Assembly (NCBI RefSeq): GCF_023277925.1 | Contig: NZ_CP063832.1 | Coordinates: 2,079,001-2,143,000 of the forward strand | Direction: 5' to 3' | Origin: Pseudomonas entomophila | Lineage (GTDB): Bacteria > Pseudomonadota > Gammaproteobacteria > Pseudomonadales > Pseudomonadaceae | DNA length: 64,000 bases | Shown: one piece after another, positions 48,400 through 57,461 of the stretch | How positions within the stretch are numbered: position 1 is the stretch's first letter | Layout: every line of letters begins with the position of its first letter | Program-made: the position numbers and the translations under genes | The notes under the pieces: model-generated | What the model saw: only the letters and a program-made list of their open reading frames with translations | What the model was told of the DNA's origin: nothing | Databases searched by the model: none

Positions 48400-51198
48400 T
48401 CAGGCAACGGGCTCGGCCGCCTCCACACGCCGCTTTGCGCGCCCCTTGCCCAAGCGTGTCATCACCCAACGTACCAGGCTGTTCCAGCAATACCCCACCA
48501 CCACGCCCCCCACCAGGCAGAGCACCAAGGCAAACACCGGCTGGTCGAAAATACGTTGCGCGACGGACTTGAATTGATAGTGGGTCAGGTAAATGAACAG
48601 GGTCGACGAGGCGATCAGCGTCCCGACCCGCGCCAACAGCGCCGGCACCGGCACGGCGCGTACCCAGATCAGCGCGAGCACCGCCGGCAGGGCGATATCG
48701 ATGGGCATCCTGACCATCGCGGCCGCCCACCCGTAGCCGGACAGGGTGAACAGATCGAGCTCACCGATCACCAGCACCGCCAGGGCACTGGCCACCCACT
48801 TGCGCGCCGTCGAATCGGCGTAGTGCACCGCCATGCCCAGCACGGTGATGGCCAGGTAATGCTGCGGCACCCGGTTGTACAACGGGCTGGCGTCGTAGAC
48901 GAACAGCGTGATCAACACATCGGCCACCAGCAACGCACAGGCCGCCAGCGCCAGGCTACGGAACGGGTCGGCCAGGAGCGCCCTGCGCACCCGCCCGATC
49001 GACAGCACCAGGCCGATGAGCAGGATCATCTGCACCAGCACTTCGATGTACCAATAGTTGAAAAGACCGACCTGTTCAGGGGCAAACCAGTTGGACACCA
49101 GCAGCAGCGACTGCCAGTGCAGGCGGTCGAACACGCATTGGATCAGCACGGTGTACAGCACGGTTGGTACCGCGATGGCGGCGACCGACCGGAGCAAGGC
49201 GCGAGCATCGCCCCGTTCCTCGATGGCCTGGAGCTGAAACCGCGCCAGGCCAAGGCCGGAAATCAGGAACAGTGTCGCCGTGTCGCCGGTCACCATCCAG
49301 CCGCCGAACAGCCCGAAATGCCCGGCGACGATCAGGAGGATCGCCAGCATGCGCAACAGGACCGGTACTTCCATGGCCCGCGTTGCCCGGCGCGCAACCC
49401 CGGGCGCAACCGCCTGCGTCGCCAGCTCCCGCACCGGGATCAGTTCCCAGCGCTCCGGCAACTGGCCGATCAGCTTCTGCAGGGTCATCGAGGCCTGGAC
49501 GAAGGTCAGCGAATCACCGCCCAGCTCGACGAAGGTGAGATTGCTGTCGATGCTCGGTACCTGAAGTATGCGTGCCCAGGCTTCGCTCAATTGCTGTGCC
49601 AGGGGTGTCAACGGTTGGGTGGGCGCTGCTCCCGCAGTGTCGACGAGCCTGGTCAGCGCGCGCCGGTCGACCTTACCATTGGGCGTGAGCGGCACCGACT
49701 CCAAGAACAACCACTGCGCCGGCACCATGTAGTCCGGCAATTGGCCGCCCAGCGCATCGCGCAACTCAGCGCTCGACACTGCCTGGCGCGCCACGCAACA
49801 AGCCACCAGCTTTGTCGCGCCATGTTCATTCAAGGCCAACACCACGCACTGGCAAATCCGCGGGTGCCGCGCGATGGTGTTCTCGATCTCGGCCAGCTCG
49901 ACGCGGTGACCGCGGATCTTCACCTGGCTGTCGGCACGTCCGAGATAATCGACACTACCATCGGGCAGGTAGGTGCCCAGATCGCCGGTGCAATAGCAAA
50001 TATCCTTGGCATCACCGGTAAACGGGTTGACCACGAACTTTTCGCCGGTCAGCGCCGCGTCCCCCCAGTAGCCCAGCGACAGGTAGGGGCTGCGGATCAG
50101 GATCTCCCCCACTTCGCCCTCGCCCGCCAACTGCCCGGCCTCGTTGAGCACCAGCAACTGTGCGCCATCGATGCCTTTGCCTAACGGTATCCGTCCCGTG
50201 ACGGCCTGCGCATCAACGGGGTGGAAGGCCATGGCCTGCGGGGTCTCGGTGGTCCCGTAGAAATTGACGCAGCCAGCCTGGGGGGCGACGGCTCGTATCC
50301 GCTGGTGCAGCGCGGGGCTGAGCGCATCACCGCCCCAGAACAGATAGCGCAGGCGCTCGAACACCACCCCCGTGAGCGTGGCGCCGGCCTCGATCAACCT
50401 GCCGAGCGGCGGCGTGAGGTGCATGACCGTGATCCCTTCGCGGTGTATCCAGGTCGCCAGGGCCTGGGGGTCGGTCAGGGTTGCCTGGACTGGGCAGACG
50501 ATCCGCGCGCCAATCGACAAAGGGGTAAACACATCGCGGTATACCGGATCATGGCCCAGCCCCGATACCATGGAAAAATGCTCATCGCAGGTAAAACCGT
50601 GGCGTTCGACATGCCATTCGACAAAGTGCACCAACGGCGCATGGTGGGTGACGATCCCTTTGGGTACACCGGTGCTGCCAGAGGTGAAGGTGATATAGGC
50701 CGAGCGTGCCGGGTCGACCGGGGACAGGTCGTCCCCCTCGACGCTCGCGAATCGCGCCAGTGCTGCCTTCGGGTCTTCCGGAACCCTGACCACCCGTGGG
50801 CCTGGCGGAACCAGCGCACTATCCACGTCACCACACAGCAGCACGAAAGCGGGCCCGAGCAGGCCAATGATCTGATCGATACGGCCACGAGGATAGGCGG
50901 CGTCGGCCACGGTGAAGGTCAGCCCGGCGCGCGAGGCACCCAACATCGCATAGACCAGCCCTGCGCAACGACTTGAGACGATCACGACCCGGTCGGCTAT
51001 GCCGCCCCCCTGGGCCAACAGGTATTCAGCGATGCCGTGGCTGACGCGTTCGAGCTGCCGGTAGCTGCAGGTTACCTCGTGGCCACAGATGGCCGTAGCC
51101 TCGGGGCAGTCCCGCGCTTGCCCCATGAAGGCATGGAAAATCGGGGTGTCGGCCTGATACGCCAGGCGACTCGTCGGGTCAGGCAGTGACTTTGGCAT
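48400..51198 (-). CDS. Adenylation-carrier-acyltransferase (A-T-AT3) fusion protein
   Basis: 932 residues from MPKSLPDPTSRLAYQADTPI. Adenylation domain 20-520: FTSGSTGVPKG at 171-181, YGTTET at 314-319, GDLG, catalytic Lys in PNGKVDRRAL near 509. Its A4 region SGLGHDPVYRDVFTPL (212-227) is that of Lys2 alpha-aminoadipate reductases, not of ordinary NRPS. Carrier domain 535-605 with Ser in ELGGDSLTF. From 612 to the end about ten helices open with the acyltransferase-3 motif RMLAILLIVAGHFG. No condensation, reductase or thioesterase domain. It may load an acid on the carrier and pass it across the membrane. Divergent from the MACPF gene. Confidence 0.85.
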   Translation of the reverse strand: MPKSLPDPTSRLAYQADTPIFHAFMGQARDCPEATAICGHEVTCSYRQLERVSHGIAEYLLAQGGGIADRVVIVSSRCAGLVYAMLGASRAGLTFTVADAAYPRGRIDQIIGLLGPAFVLLCGDVDSALVPPGPRVVRVPEDPKAALARFASVEGDDLSPVDPARSAYITFTSGSTGVPKGIVTHHAPLVHFVEWHVERHGFTCDEHFSMVSGLGHDPVYRDVFTPLSIGARIVCPVQATLTDPQALATWIHREGITVMHLTPPLGRLIEAGATLTGVVFERLRYLFWGGDALSPALHQRIRAVAPQAGCVNFYGTTETPQAMAFHPVDAQAVTGRIPLGKGIDGAQLLVLNEAGQLAGEGEVGEILIRSPYLSLGYWGDAALTGEKFVVNPFTGDAKDICYCTGDLGTYLPDGSVDYLGRADSQVKIRGHRVELAEIENTIARHPRICQCVVLALNEHGATKLVACCVARQAVSSAELRDALGGQLPDYMVPAQWLFLESVPLTPNGKVDRRALTRLVDTAGAAPTQPLTPLAQQLSEAWARILQVPSIDSNLTFVELGGDSLTFVQASMTLQKLIGQLPERWELIPVRELATQAVAPGVARRATRAMEVPVLLRMLAILLIVAGHFGLFGGWMVTGDTATLFLISGLGLARFQLQAIEERGDARALLRSVAAIAVPTVLYTVLIQCVFDRLHWQSLLLVSNWFAPEQVGLFNYWYIEVLVQMILLIGLVLSIGRVRRALLADPFRSLALAACALLVADVLITLFVYDASPLYNRVPQHYLAITVLGMAVHYADSTARKWVASALAVLVIGELDLFTLSGYGWAAAMVRMPIDIALPAVLALIWVRAVPVPALLARVGTLIASSTLFIYLTHYQFKSVAQRIFDQPVFALVLCLVGGVVVGYCWNSLVRWVMTRLGKGRAKRRVEAAEPVA

Positions 51199-51585
51199 GA
51201 CGGGTGTTGACCCTCGCGGCGACGGTGGGTGACTGACATCCCTGGCCGGCAGCCCAGCGCGGTAGTGGCCGAAGGCTATAACCCTGAACGCTAGTGCACG
51301 CCTCGCCGGCTCGCCAGCAACCGAGGGGGTACTCCCGCTCGCCAGAAGACATTCCCGACCAACTGTCGATGCCGACCCGCCGACCTGTACGGCAGCGAGC
51401 ATCATTCGCACATACCGAACCGACGATCACTCAACCGTTATAACAACTTTTGAATAGTACGAAGTTCCATCCCTGAACCTTACGAGTGGTCCCATGCCAT
51501 CCATTTGAACGTCTACGCTGTGCTCCTGCTTGTGCACAGAGCATGAGCAGACTGCCACTACCCAACTAAAAATAGGGACATCATC
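51199..51585. promoter_or_regulatory. Divergent promoter region between the A-T-AT3 and MACPF genes
   Basis: 387 bp without a supported gene. An AT-richer part at 51435-51475 (TTATAACAACTTTTGAATAG) may hold a promoter for the MACPF gene. A small inverted element GTGCTCCTGCTTGTGCAC lies at 51520-51537. Confidence 0.4.
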
Positions 51586-53037
51586 ATGGAACACGTCGAC
51601 CTGCCGACGGGACTCGTCAAATTTTCCAGCAATCACCATCTGCAATTGCTGCGCGACACCGCCGACCTCAGTGAATCAGTGCTTCCGGGCGTAGAGGCCA
51701 TTGGCTTGGGATACAACCCATTCCTCGGCTACGCCGGTGTGGGAAGCGGCACCGTCCAGCTTTTCGACTGGAACAACGCAAAAAAGAAAAAAGTGTCATT
51801 CAAACCCGAGTTCGTCGTGCCGGAGATCGTCGACGTCCAGCAGAATGACAGCGCCAGCTACACCAACATCAGTGGCAACACCGTCACCGAGTATCAACGC
51901 AGCCTGGCCGTCAGCGTGGCCATCGAAGGCAAATACAACTTCTTCAGTGGTTCGCTTTCAACCGACTACGACGAAAACTCGCTGCGTAATGCCGAGAACG
52001 AGTTCACCCGTATCCAGCAATCGATCAACCTCTGGTCGCTGCGCCTGCCTTCGGTCAAATCACTGCGCGACCTGATGCTGCCGCACATGCGTGAGCAACT
52101 GGATGAGCTGGACGTGAAAAACCCGAGTGCCATCAGCCGGTTCTTCGACCGGGTGGGCAGCCACTTCCTCACCGGCATCGTGATGGGCGGCCGAGCCATA
52201 CTCGCCGCCTCGACCAACAAACTGAAGGTCAAGCGCGACTACTCCGTGTCGGTCATCGCCAAGGCGAGCTACGAAGGCTTGACCGGCCAGCTGAGCGCCG
52301 AGGCCAGGACCAAGTACGGCGAATCCATGAGCAGTTTCACCCAGTACTCCAGCACCCACCAGGAAGTCCGTGGCGGCGATGGCACCAAGGCCCATGGTGT
52401 GTTCGAGGGCAAGGCCGGGTTCCAGGCCTGGGTCGACAGCGTGGGGACCTCGCCCGATTTCGTCGACTTCGTGCCCACCATCCCGATGCTGGAGATCTGG
52501 AGCCTGTGCAAGACCGATTCACAGGCTGAAGCCATGAAGCGCCATTTCGACACGGTCTGGGCCCGCGAACAATCGGACAAGTACCGGATAAAGGCGAACT
52601 ACATCGATCAGCTGGTGGTAATCACCGGTGACAGTTCGACCATCGAACCTCCGGCTGGCTATACCAAGATTCCCTACGACCTCAATGCCGGGGCCAAGGG
52701 CGACTTCATCTATTTGTGCTACCACGAACAAGCGTGGTATCCCGACAACACCAAACCTGCCGTCACCGCGATCAAGATCATCTACGACCGGGAACCGGTA
52801 CCCACCGGGTATATCAAGCTGCCGCAAGACCTCAACAAAGGCGCAGGTGGCGCGGACATCTACCTTTGCTACAAGCTCGAGAGCTACAACACCGATACCG
52901 CGATCAACAAGATCACCGTGATCAGCGGGAACAACCCCGACATTAACGCCCCCTATGGCTATGAGAAAGTGCCGGGCGACCTGAACAAGGGCGCAAAAGG
53001 CAACTTCATCTATGCCTGCACTTTCGTCGGCAAGTAA
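51586..53037 (+). CDS. MACPF-MABP pore-forming protein, insecticidal-toxin-like
   Basis: 483 residues. MACPF domain 30-340 with the family signature RVGSHFLTGIVMGG at 189-202 (GSHF-x6-GG), the strand/helix clusters that unfold into the pore on either side. The C-terminal 345-483 has three repeats of the MVB12-associated beta-prism: GYTKIPYDLNAGAKGDFIYL, GYIKLPQDLNKGAGGADIYL, GYEKVPGDLNKGAKGNFIYA. This architecture is that of Photorhabdus Plu-MACPF and of gammaproteobacterial insecticidal MACPF proteins. No signal peptide. AGGGA lies 9 bp before ATG. A lower GC than neighbours suggests transfer. Confidence 0.9.
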   Translation: MEHVDLPTGLVKFSSNHHLQLLRDTADLSESVLPGVEAIGLGYNPFLGYAGVGSGTVQLFDWNNAKKKKVSFKPEFVVPEIVDVQQNDSASYTNISGNTVTEYQRSLAVSVAIEGKYNFFSGSLSTDYDENSLRNAENEFTRIQQSINLWSLRLPSVKSLRDLMLPHMREQLDELDVKNPSAISRFFDRVGSHFLTGIVMGGRAILAASTNKLKVKRDYSVSVIAKASYEGLTGQLSAEARTKYGESMSSFTQYSSTHQEVRGGDGTKAHGVFEGKAGFQAWVDSVGTSPDFVDFVPTIPMLEIWSLCKTDSQAEAMKRHFDTVWAREQSDKYRIKANYIDQLVVITGDSSTIEPPAGYTKIPYDLNAGAKGDFIYLCYHEQAWYPDNTKPAVTAIKIIYDREPVPTGYIKLPQDLNKGAGGADIYLCYKLESYNTDTAINKITVISGNNPDINAPYGYEKVPGDLNKGAKGNFIYACTFVGK

Positions 53038-53049
53038 CCGGCGACCCTG

Positions 53050-53073
53050 GCTTCCCCGCCCCGGCGGGGAAGC
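53050..53073 (+). terminator. Stem-loop after the MACPF gene
   Basis: Perfect 11-bp arms GCTTCCCCGCC / GGCGGGGAAGC with a 2-base centre, 13 bp after the stop codon; no U-tract. Confidence 0.6.
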
Positions 53074-53265
53074 ACTCACCACGGGGCGCCCACGTCCCTG
53101 GCATTCCTGGCGACAGCGCGCAACGCGTTGAGTTCGCTCACTATTTTTGTAGCAATCCGCTCGAACTTTTTCCGCTTTGCAGGTCTATGTGGGTAAGCCC
53201 GATACCGCAGGTGCCGTGCTCCCAGATGGCCACGTTCCCTTGTCATTCAGAGGTTGTCTTCCCCC

Positions 53266-53664
53266 ATGAAACTACACGCCCCACGGATGCTGCTCATCGG
53301 CTTGTTCGCGCTCGCGGCGGCGGGCTCGGCGGCGGCCGCGCAGATGAAGGCCCCAGCCCCTGTTTTCATATCCGAAGTCGCGGCCGCTCGAGCACCGGGC
53401 CACATCAATGACAACCCGTGGCAGGCCACGGCCAACTTCGCCGGTACGCAAAACGAACCGTTGCTGGCCCATGACGACCGGGGCTGGCGCGACGGGCGTG
53501 GCTATGACCGCCGCGACGACTGGCGCAGGGAGCAGTGGCGCCGTGACCAGTGGCGCCGGGAGCAGTACCGCCGGGAAATGGAACGCCAACGCTACTGGGA
53601 ACGCCATCACGATCGCGCCATGCGCCATCGCTACGAGGACGACCATCGCTATTACCGCCGCTGA
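53266..53664 (+). CDS. Secreted Arg/Trp-rich repeat protein
   Basis: 132 residues. Signal peptide MKLHAPRMLLIGLFALAAAG ending near AAAAQ. The mature part becomes strongly charged after residue 75, with repeated RR(D/E)xWRR-like units (DDWRREQWRRDQWRREQYRR) and ends RHRYEDDHRYYRR. Such Arg/Asp-rich tails resemble RcnB-like or BA14K-type envelope proteins; binding to nickel, DNA or polyanions is guesswork. ATG at 53266 chosen as the first ATG. Confidence 0.65.
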   Translation: MKLHAPRMLLIGLFALAAAGSAAAAQMKAPAPVFISEVAAARAPGHINDNPWQATANFAGTQNEPLLAHDDRGWRDGRGYDRRDDWRREQWRRDQWRREQYRREMERQRYWERHHDRAMRHRYEDDHRYYRR

Positions 53665-53733
53665 AGGTCGTTGACAGACTTCGCGAAACCCGCAGAATCG
53701 CCGTCCTTTTAATTTCGCGACAGGACGTCTTCC

Positions 53734-54276
53734 ATGCAACGGATCGTGATTCTGGGCAATTCTGGCAGCGGCAAATCCACGTTGGCCCGTGACCTGGGCG
53801 CCCGACTCGGCCTGCCGGTGGTGCATCTGGACACACTGTTCTGGGAGCCCGGCTGGGTCGAACCCGACGCCGGGCAATTCCGTGACCGGGTGCGCGAAGC
53901 CATCGCCCCTCAGGCCTGGGTCTGCGAGGGCAACTATGCCCGCCGCACATTCGATTTGCGCCTGCCCCGCGCAGACCTGGTCATCTGGCTCGATACTCCC
54001 CGCCTGACGTGCCTGGGCCGGGTGATCCTGCGCAGCCTGATGAACCGTCCCCGGCCCGACCTGCCCTCCGGTTGCAGCGAGAAACTCGACAAGGCATTCC
54101 TGGGCTTTCTCAAGTTCGTCTGGCAATTCGACCATGGCTACCGCCAAGGTATCGAGGATGTACGTCTGAAAACGGCCCCGCAGGTGCCCATCGTGCACCT
54201 GCGCGGTGAACGGCAGGTCGAAGCCTTTCTCGCCAGGTTGCCCAACGCCCACCCATGCGCGCCACCACACTTGTAA
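53734..54276 (+). CDS. P-loop AAA/kinase-like protein, second paralogue
   Basis: 180 residues starting MQRIVILGNSGSGKSTLARD, with Walker A GNSGSGKST, PVVHLDTLFWEPGWVEPDAG, YARRTFDLRLPRADLVIWLD and a final basic part. Roughly two-thirds identical to the protein at 24976-25545 by eye, so the window holds two copies of one family. AGGACG lies before ATG. Ends in a REP element. Substrate unknown. Confidence 0.8.
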   Translation: MQRIVILGNSGSGKSTLARDLGARLGLPVVHLDTLFWEPGWVEPDAGQFRDRVREAIAPQAWVCEGNYARRTFDLRLPRADLVIWLDTPRLTCLGRVILRSLMNRPRPDLPSGCSEKLDKAFLGFLKFVWQFDHGYRQGIEDVRLKTAPQVPIVHLRGERQVEAFLARLPNAHPCAPPHL

Positions 54277-54355
54277 GCGGCTTTAGCCGCGATGCAGGCA
54301 GCACGGTTCATGGCATCCGCTTTGCGGATGATCGCGGCTGAAGCCGCTCCTACAG
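54272..54355. repeat. REP-like inverted pair
   Basis: GTAAGCGGCTTTAGCCGCGA and its inverted copy TCGCGGCTGAAGCCGCTCCT, about 45 bp apart; the left arm contains the stop of the P-loop gene. Confidence 0.8.
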
Positions 54356-54417
54356 GGGGCGTGCCTGAGCAATGGGGCAGCTAGCCAAACACATCGCGAC
54401 AGCCCCTTGCACAATAA

Positions 54418-54449
54418 ATATGGAAATCCGTATATTCGAATTTCCATAT
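54418..54449. promoter_or_regulatory. ArsR operator
   Basis: Perfect 10-bp inverted repeat ATATGGAAAT / ATTTCCATAT with a 12-bp centre, 15 bp before arsR. Typical of operators bound by ArsR repressors in front of their own genes. Confidence 0.75.
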
Positions 54450-54463
54450 CAAGAATCACCACC

Positions 54464-54811
54464 ATGCTCACGCCGCCTGATGTCTTCAAGTGCCTCGCCG
54501 ACGAAACCCGCGTCCGCGCCACCCTGCTCATCGCCCAACTCGGTGAGCTGTGCGTGTGCGAGCTGATGTGCGCCCTCGACGACAGCCAACCCAAGGTCAG
54601 CCGTCACCTCGCCCAACTGCGCAATTGTGGCCTGCTCAAGGACCGCCGCCAGGGCCAGTGGGTCTATTACCACCTCGACCCGCAGCTCCCCGGCTGGGTG
54701 CACGACCTGCTGCAACTGACCCTCCAGGCCAACCAGGCCTGGCTGCACGAAAATACCACCCGCCTGCAGCACATGGACGGCCGCCCGGTGCGTGCCGCCA
54801 GTTGCTGCTGA
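54464..54811 (+). CDS. arsR: Arsenic-responsive repressor ArsR
   Basis: 115 residues. Metal site ELCVCEL (Cys34/Cys36 region) begins the recognition helix, followed by [21 protein letters not shown]-terminus ends AASCC, with two extra cysteines. Represses arsRBC until arsenite binds. Start ATG at 54464 lies just after the operator. Followed by arsB with 19 bp between. Confidence 0.93.
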   Translation: MLTPPDVFKCLADETRVRATLLIAQLGELCVCELMCALDDSQPKVSRHLAQLRNCGLLKDRRQGQWVYYHLDPQLPGWVHDLLQLTLQANQAWLHENTTRLQHMDGRPVRAASCC

Positions 54812-54830
54812 CCCACCTGGAACGTCTTTC

Positions 54831-56114
54831 ATGCTGATCGCAATCGCGGTATTCGTTTTCACCCTGGTGCTGGTGATCTGGCAGCCAAAGGGCCTGGGCG
54901 TGGGCTGGAGCGCAGCCCTTGGCGCACTGATCGCCCTGGCCGTCGGCGCAGTGTCCCTGCAAGATATCCCGACCGTCTGGGCCATCGTCTGGAACGCCAC
55001 GGCCACCTTCATCGCGGTGATCATCATCAGCCTGCTGCTGGACGAAGCCGGTTTCTTCGAATGGGCGGCCCTGCATGTGGCGCGCTGGGCCAATGGCAGT
55101 GGCTACCGTCTGTTCGCCTTCTGTGTGCTGCTGGGCGCGGCGGTGTCGGCGCTGTTCGCCAACGACGGCGCCGCGCTGATCCTCACCCCCATCGTCATGT
55201 CGATGCTGCTGGCCCTGCGCTTCTCCCCCGCCGCCACCCTGGCCTTCGTCATGGCTGCCGGCTTCATCGCCGACACCGCCAGCCTGCCGCTGGTGGTCTC
55301 CAACCTGGTGAACATCGTCTCGGCGGACTATTTCGGCCTGGGCTTTGCCGAGTACGCCTCGGTGATGGTGCCGGTGAACCTGGCCAGCGTCGCGGCCACC
55401 CTGGTGGTGCTGTTTCTGTTCTTCCGCCGCGACCTACCCCGGCACTACGCGCTCGATGCATTGAAGGCCCCCGAAGCGGCGATCCATGATCGCGCCACCT
55501 TCGTGGTGGGCGGCTGGAGCCTGCTGGTGCTGCTGGTCGGGCTGTTCGCCCTGGAGCCACTGGGCATCCCGGTGAGCGCGGTGGCGGCGGTGTGCGCGGC
55601 AATGCTGTTCGCGGTCGCCGCCCGCGGCCATCGCATTTCCACCCGGCGCGTGCTGCGCGGAGCACCGTGGCAGGTGGTGATCTTCTCGCTGGGCATGTAT
55701 CTGGTGGTCTACGGCTTGAAGAATGCCGGCCTCACCGACCTGCTGACCCAACTGCTCGACCGCCTGGCCGAACACGGCCTGTGGAGCGCCACCCTGGGTA
55801 CCGGCCTGCTCGCGGCGCTGCTGTCATCGGTGATGAACAACATGCCCAGCGTGCTGGTCGGGGCCCTGTCGATCCAGGCCAGCGCCGCCGAGGGTGTGGT
55901 GCGCGAGGCGATGATCTACGCCAACGTCATCGGCTGCGACCTCGGCCCCAAGATCACCCCCATCGGCAGCCTTGCCACCCTGCTCTGGCTGCATGTGCTG
56001 GAGCGCAAGGGCATGCGCATCACCTGGGGTTACTACTTCAAGGTCGGCCTGCTGCTGACCCTGCCGGTGCTGTTGCTCACCCTTTCGGCCCTGGCCCTGC
56101 GCCTGAGCCTCTGA
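54831..56114 (+). CDS. arsB: Arsenite efflux pump ArsB
   Basis: 427 residues, about twelve helices, of the ArsB/NhaD superfamily. Conserved [40 protein letters not shown] and [20 protein letters not shown]. Exports arsenite/antimonite through the inner membrane by proton coupling. Starts at ATG 54831; coupled to arsR and arsC in one operon. Confidence 0.93.
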   Translation: MLIAIAVFVFTLVLVIWQPKGLGVGWSAALGALIALAVGAVSLQDIPTVWAIVWNATATFIAVIIISLLLDEAGFFEWAALHVARWANGSGYRLFAFCVLLGAAVSALFANDGAALILTPIVMSMLLALRFSPAATLAFVMAAGFIADTASLPLVVSNLVNIVSADYFGLGFAEYASVMVPVNLASVAATLVVLFLFFRRDLPRHYALDALKAPEAAIHDRATFVVGGWSLLVLLVGLFALEPLGIPVSAVAAVCAAMLFAVAARGHRISTRRVLRGAPWQVVIFSLGMYLVVYGLKNAGLTDLLTQLLDRLAEHGLWSATLGTGLLAALLSSVMNNMPSVLVGALSIQASAAEGVVREAMIYANVIGCDLGPKITPIGSLATLLWLHVLERKGMRITWGYYFKVGLLLTLPVLLLTLSALALRLSL

Positions 56115-56126
56115 CGAGGAGTTCCC

Positions 56127-56597
56127 ATGCGAGTCTTGTTCATGTGCACGGCCAACAGTTGCCGCAGCATCCTGTCCGAAGCGCTGTTCAACCACATTGC
56201 CCCGCCCGGTTTCGAAGCGGTGAGCGCCGGCAGCTTTCCCAAGGGGCAGGTGTTGCCGCGCAGCCTGAGCACGTTGCAGCAAGCCGGTATCGCCACCGAT
56301 GGATTGCATAGCAAAGGCAATGAAGCGTTCGAGCAAGACCCACCGGACATCGTCATCACCGTATGCGACAAAGCGGCCGGCGAAACCTGCCCGGTGTACT
56401 TCGGCCCGGCGCTCAAAGCCCATTGGGGCTTGGAAGACCCTTCCGAGGTGGTGGGCGACGAGCAGGCCCTGAGCACTGCGTTCGACGCAACCCTGGCACA
56501 CATCGAGAAGCGTTGCCGGGCGTTCTTCGCCTTGCCCTTCGCCAGCCTCGACCGTGACCAGCTCAAGCGTGAACTGGATCAGATCGGTACAGGCTGA
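56127..56597 (+). CDS. arsC: Arsenate reductase ArsC (low-molecular-weight phosphatase type)
   Basis: 156 residues with the P-loop FMCTANSCRSILSEALFNH (C-x5-R) at residues 6-24 and CDKAAGETCP carrying the other two redox cysteines near 84 and 91. Reduces arsenate to arsenite using thioredoxin (or glutaredoxin). AGGAG precedes ATG at 56127. No arsH follows. Confidence 0.92.
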   Translation: MRVLFMCTANSCRSILSEALFNHIAPPGFEAVSAGSFPKGQVLPRSLSTLQQAGIATDGLHSKGNEAFEQDPPDIVITVCDKAAGETCPVYFGPALKAHWGLEDPSEVVGDEQALSTAFDATLAHIEKRCRAFFALPFASLDRDQLKRELDQIGTG

Positions 56598-56754
56598 GCC
56601 TATCGATGGGCGCGTTGTCGCGGGATGCAAAGCCGAAATCATAGCGCCACTGTTCATGTTCAAGGCAAGCGACACCTAGCAACGCCAATGCCCAAGGCAG
56701 CCCCTCTCCCATAGAGACCGACAAGCCGGGCATCAGGCCAATGAACGGATGATT

Positions 56755-57096
56755 TCAGCCAAGGCGCACGATATCCACCGAGATCTCAACCGCCTCCTCC
56801 GTGCCGCGATTTTCGAGCCAGTGCAGGGTGGCGTGGTCCTCTGGCCAACCCACCCCCGGCCCGTAGTCGGTGGCGACGCCATCGCGGTGGTCGGTGATGA
56901 TGCCGCGCAGGATGTACACGGTGCCGGGGCGGTCGACATGGTCGTGCAAGGGCCCGAACACAGCGCCTGGTGCGAGGGTGACCTTGCGCATGCGTAACTG
57001 GCGCCCGGCCATGCCCTCGATCTCCGGCCCCAGGTCGACCGTTGCCAACAGTTCCACCGTGACGCCTTGGGTTGGAGGTGCCGCTTGCTCGTTCAT
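56755..57096 (-). CDS. Cupin domain protein
   Basis: 113 residues from MNEQAAPPTQGVTVELLATV. Single cupin barrel: GPLHDHVDRPGTVYILRGII contains the HxH-x-(E/D) metal motif, and the second half has GWPEDHATLHWLENRGTEEA with another His. Likely metal-bound small-molecule binder or isomerase; function unknown. Confidence 0.8.
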   Translation of the reverse strand: MNEQAAPPTQGVTVELLATVDLGPEIEGMAGRQLRMRKVTLAPGAVFGPLHDHVDRPGTVYILRGIITDHRDGVATDYGPGVGWPEDHATLHWLENRGTEEAVEISVDIVRLG

Positions 57097-57461
57097 TGCC
57101 GTGTCGACCTTGCTCGTCGATGAAAAAAACCTGGACCGCTTTACAAAGTGAAGCGCCGCACGCGCGTGCCAGCGAACGCGCAATCGTTTGGGCGCAGGGC
57201 AGGCGACGAAAGGTCGGGGGTGGGATTCATACCATTTGTCTGGGAAATAACGCCAAGCCCCGCTCTAGCGCAAGGCTGCCGCCCCGGTATGACACGGACT
57301 TGAAGCCTTGGCCCCACTGGCAGCCCCGAAGGCATGGCGGAATGCTGCTACGCTTCTGACAACATGAAAAAGTTTTCATTTGACAGGAGCGGCGCCAGGT
57401 AAGACGGCAAAGGCGCACTTCGCACGGAGGCTTCATCCGCACCGAAAGGAAGGAGCGTCAC
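57097..57461. other. Intergenic region between cupin and UPF0303 genes
   Basis: 365 bp with no gene or repeat that stands out; AT-rich near 57365-57380 (TGAAAAAGTTTTCATTT, itself partly symmetric), possibly the promoter of the UPF0303 gene. Confidence 0.4.

Noticed and set aside
48556..50184. A 542-codon + strand open frame over the A-T-AT3 gene
   Set aside because: Antisense shadow of the enzyme; no domain and biased composition.
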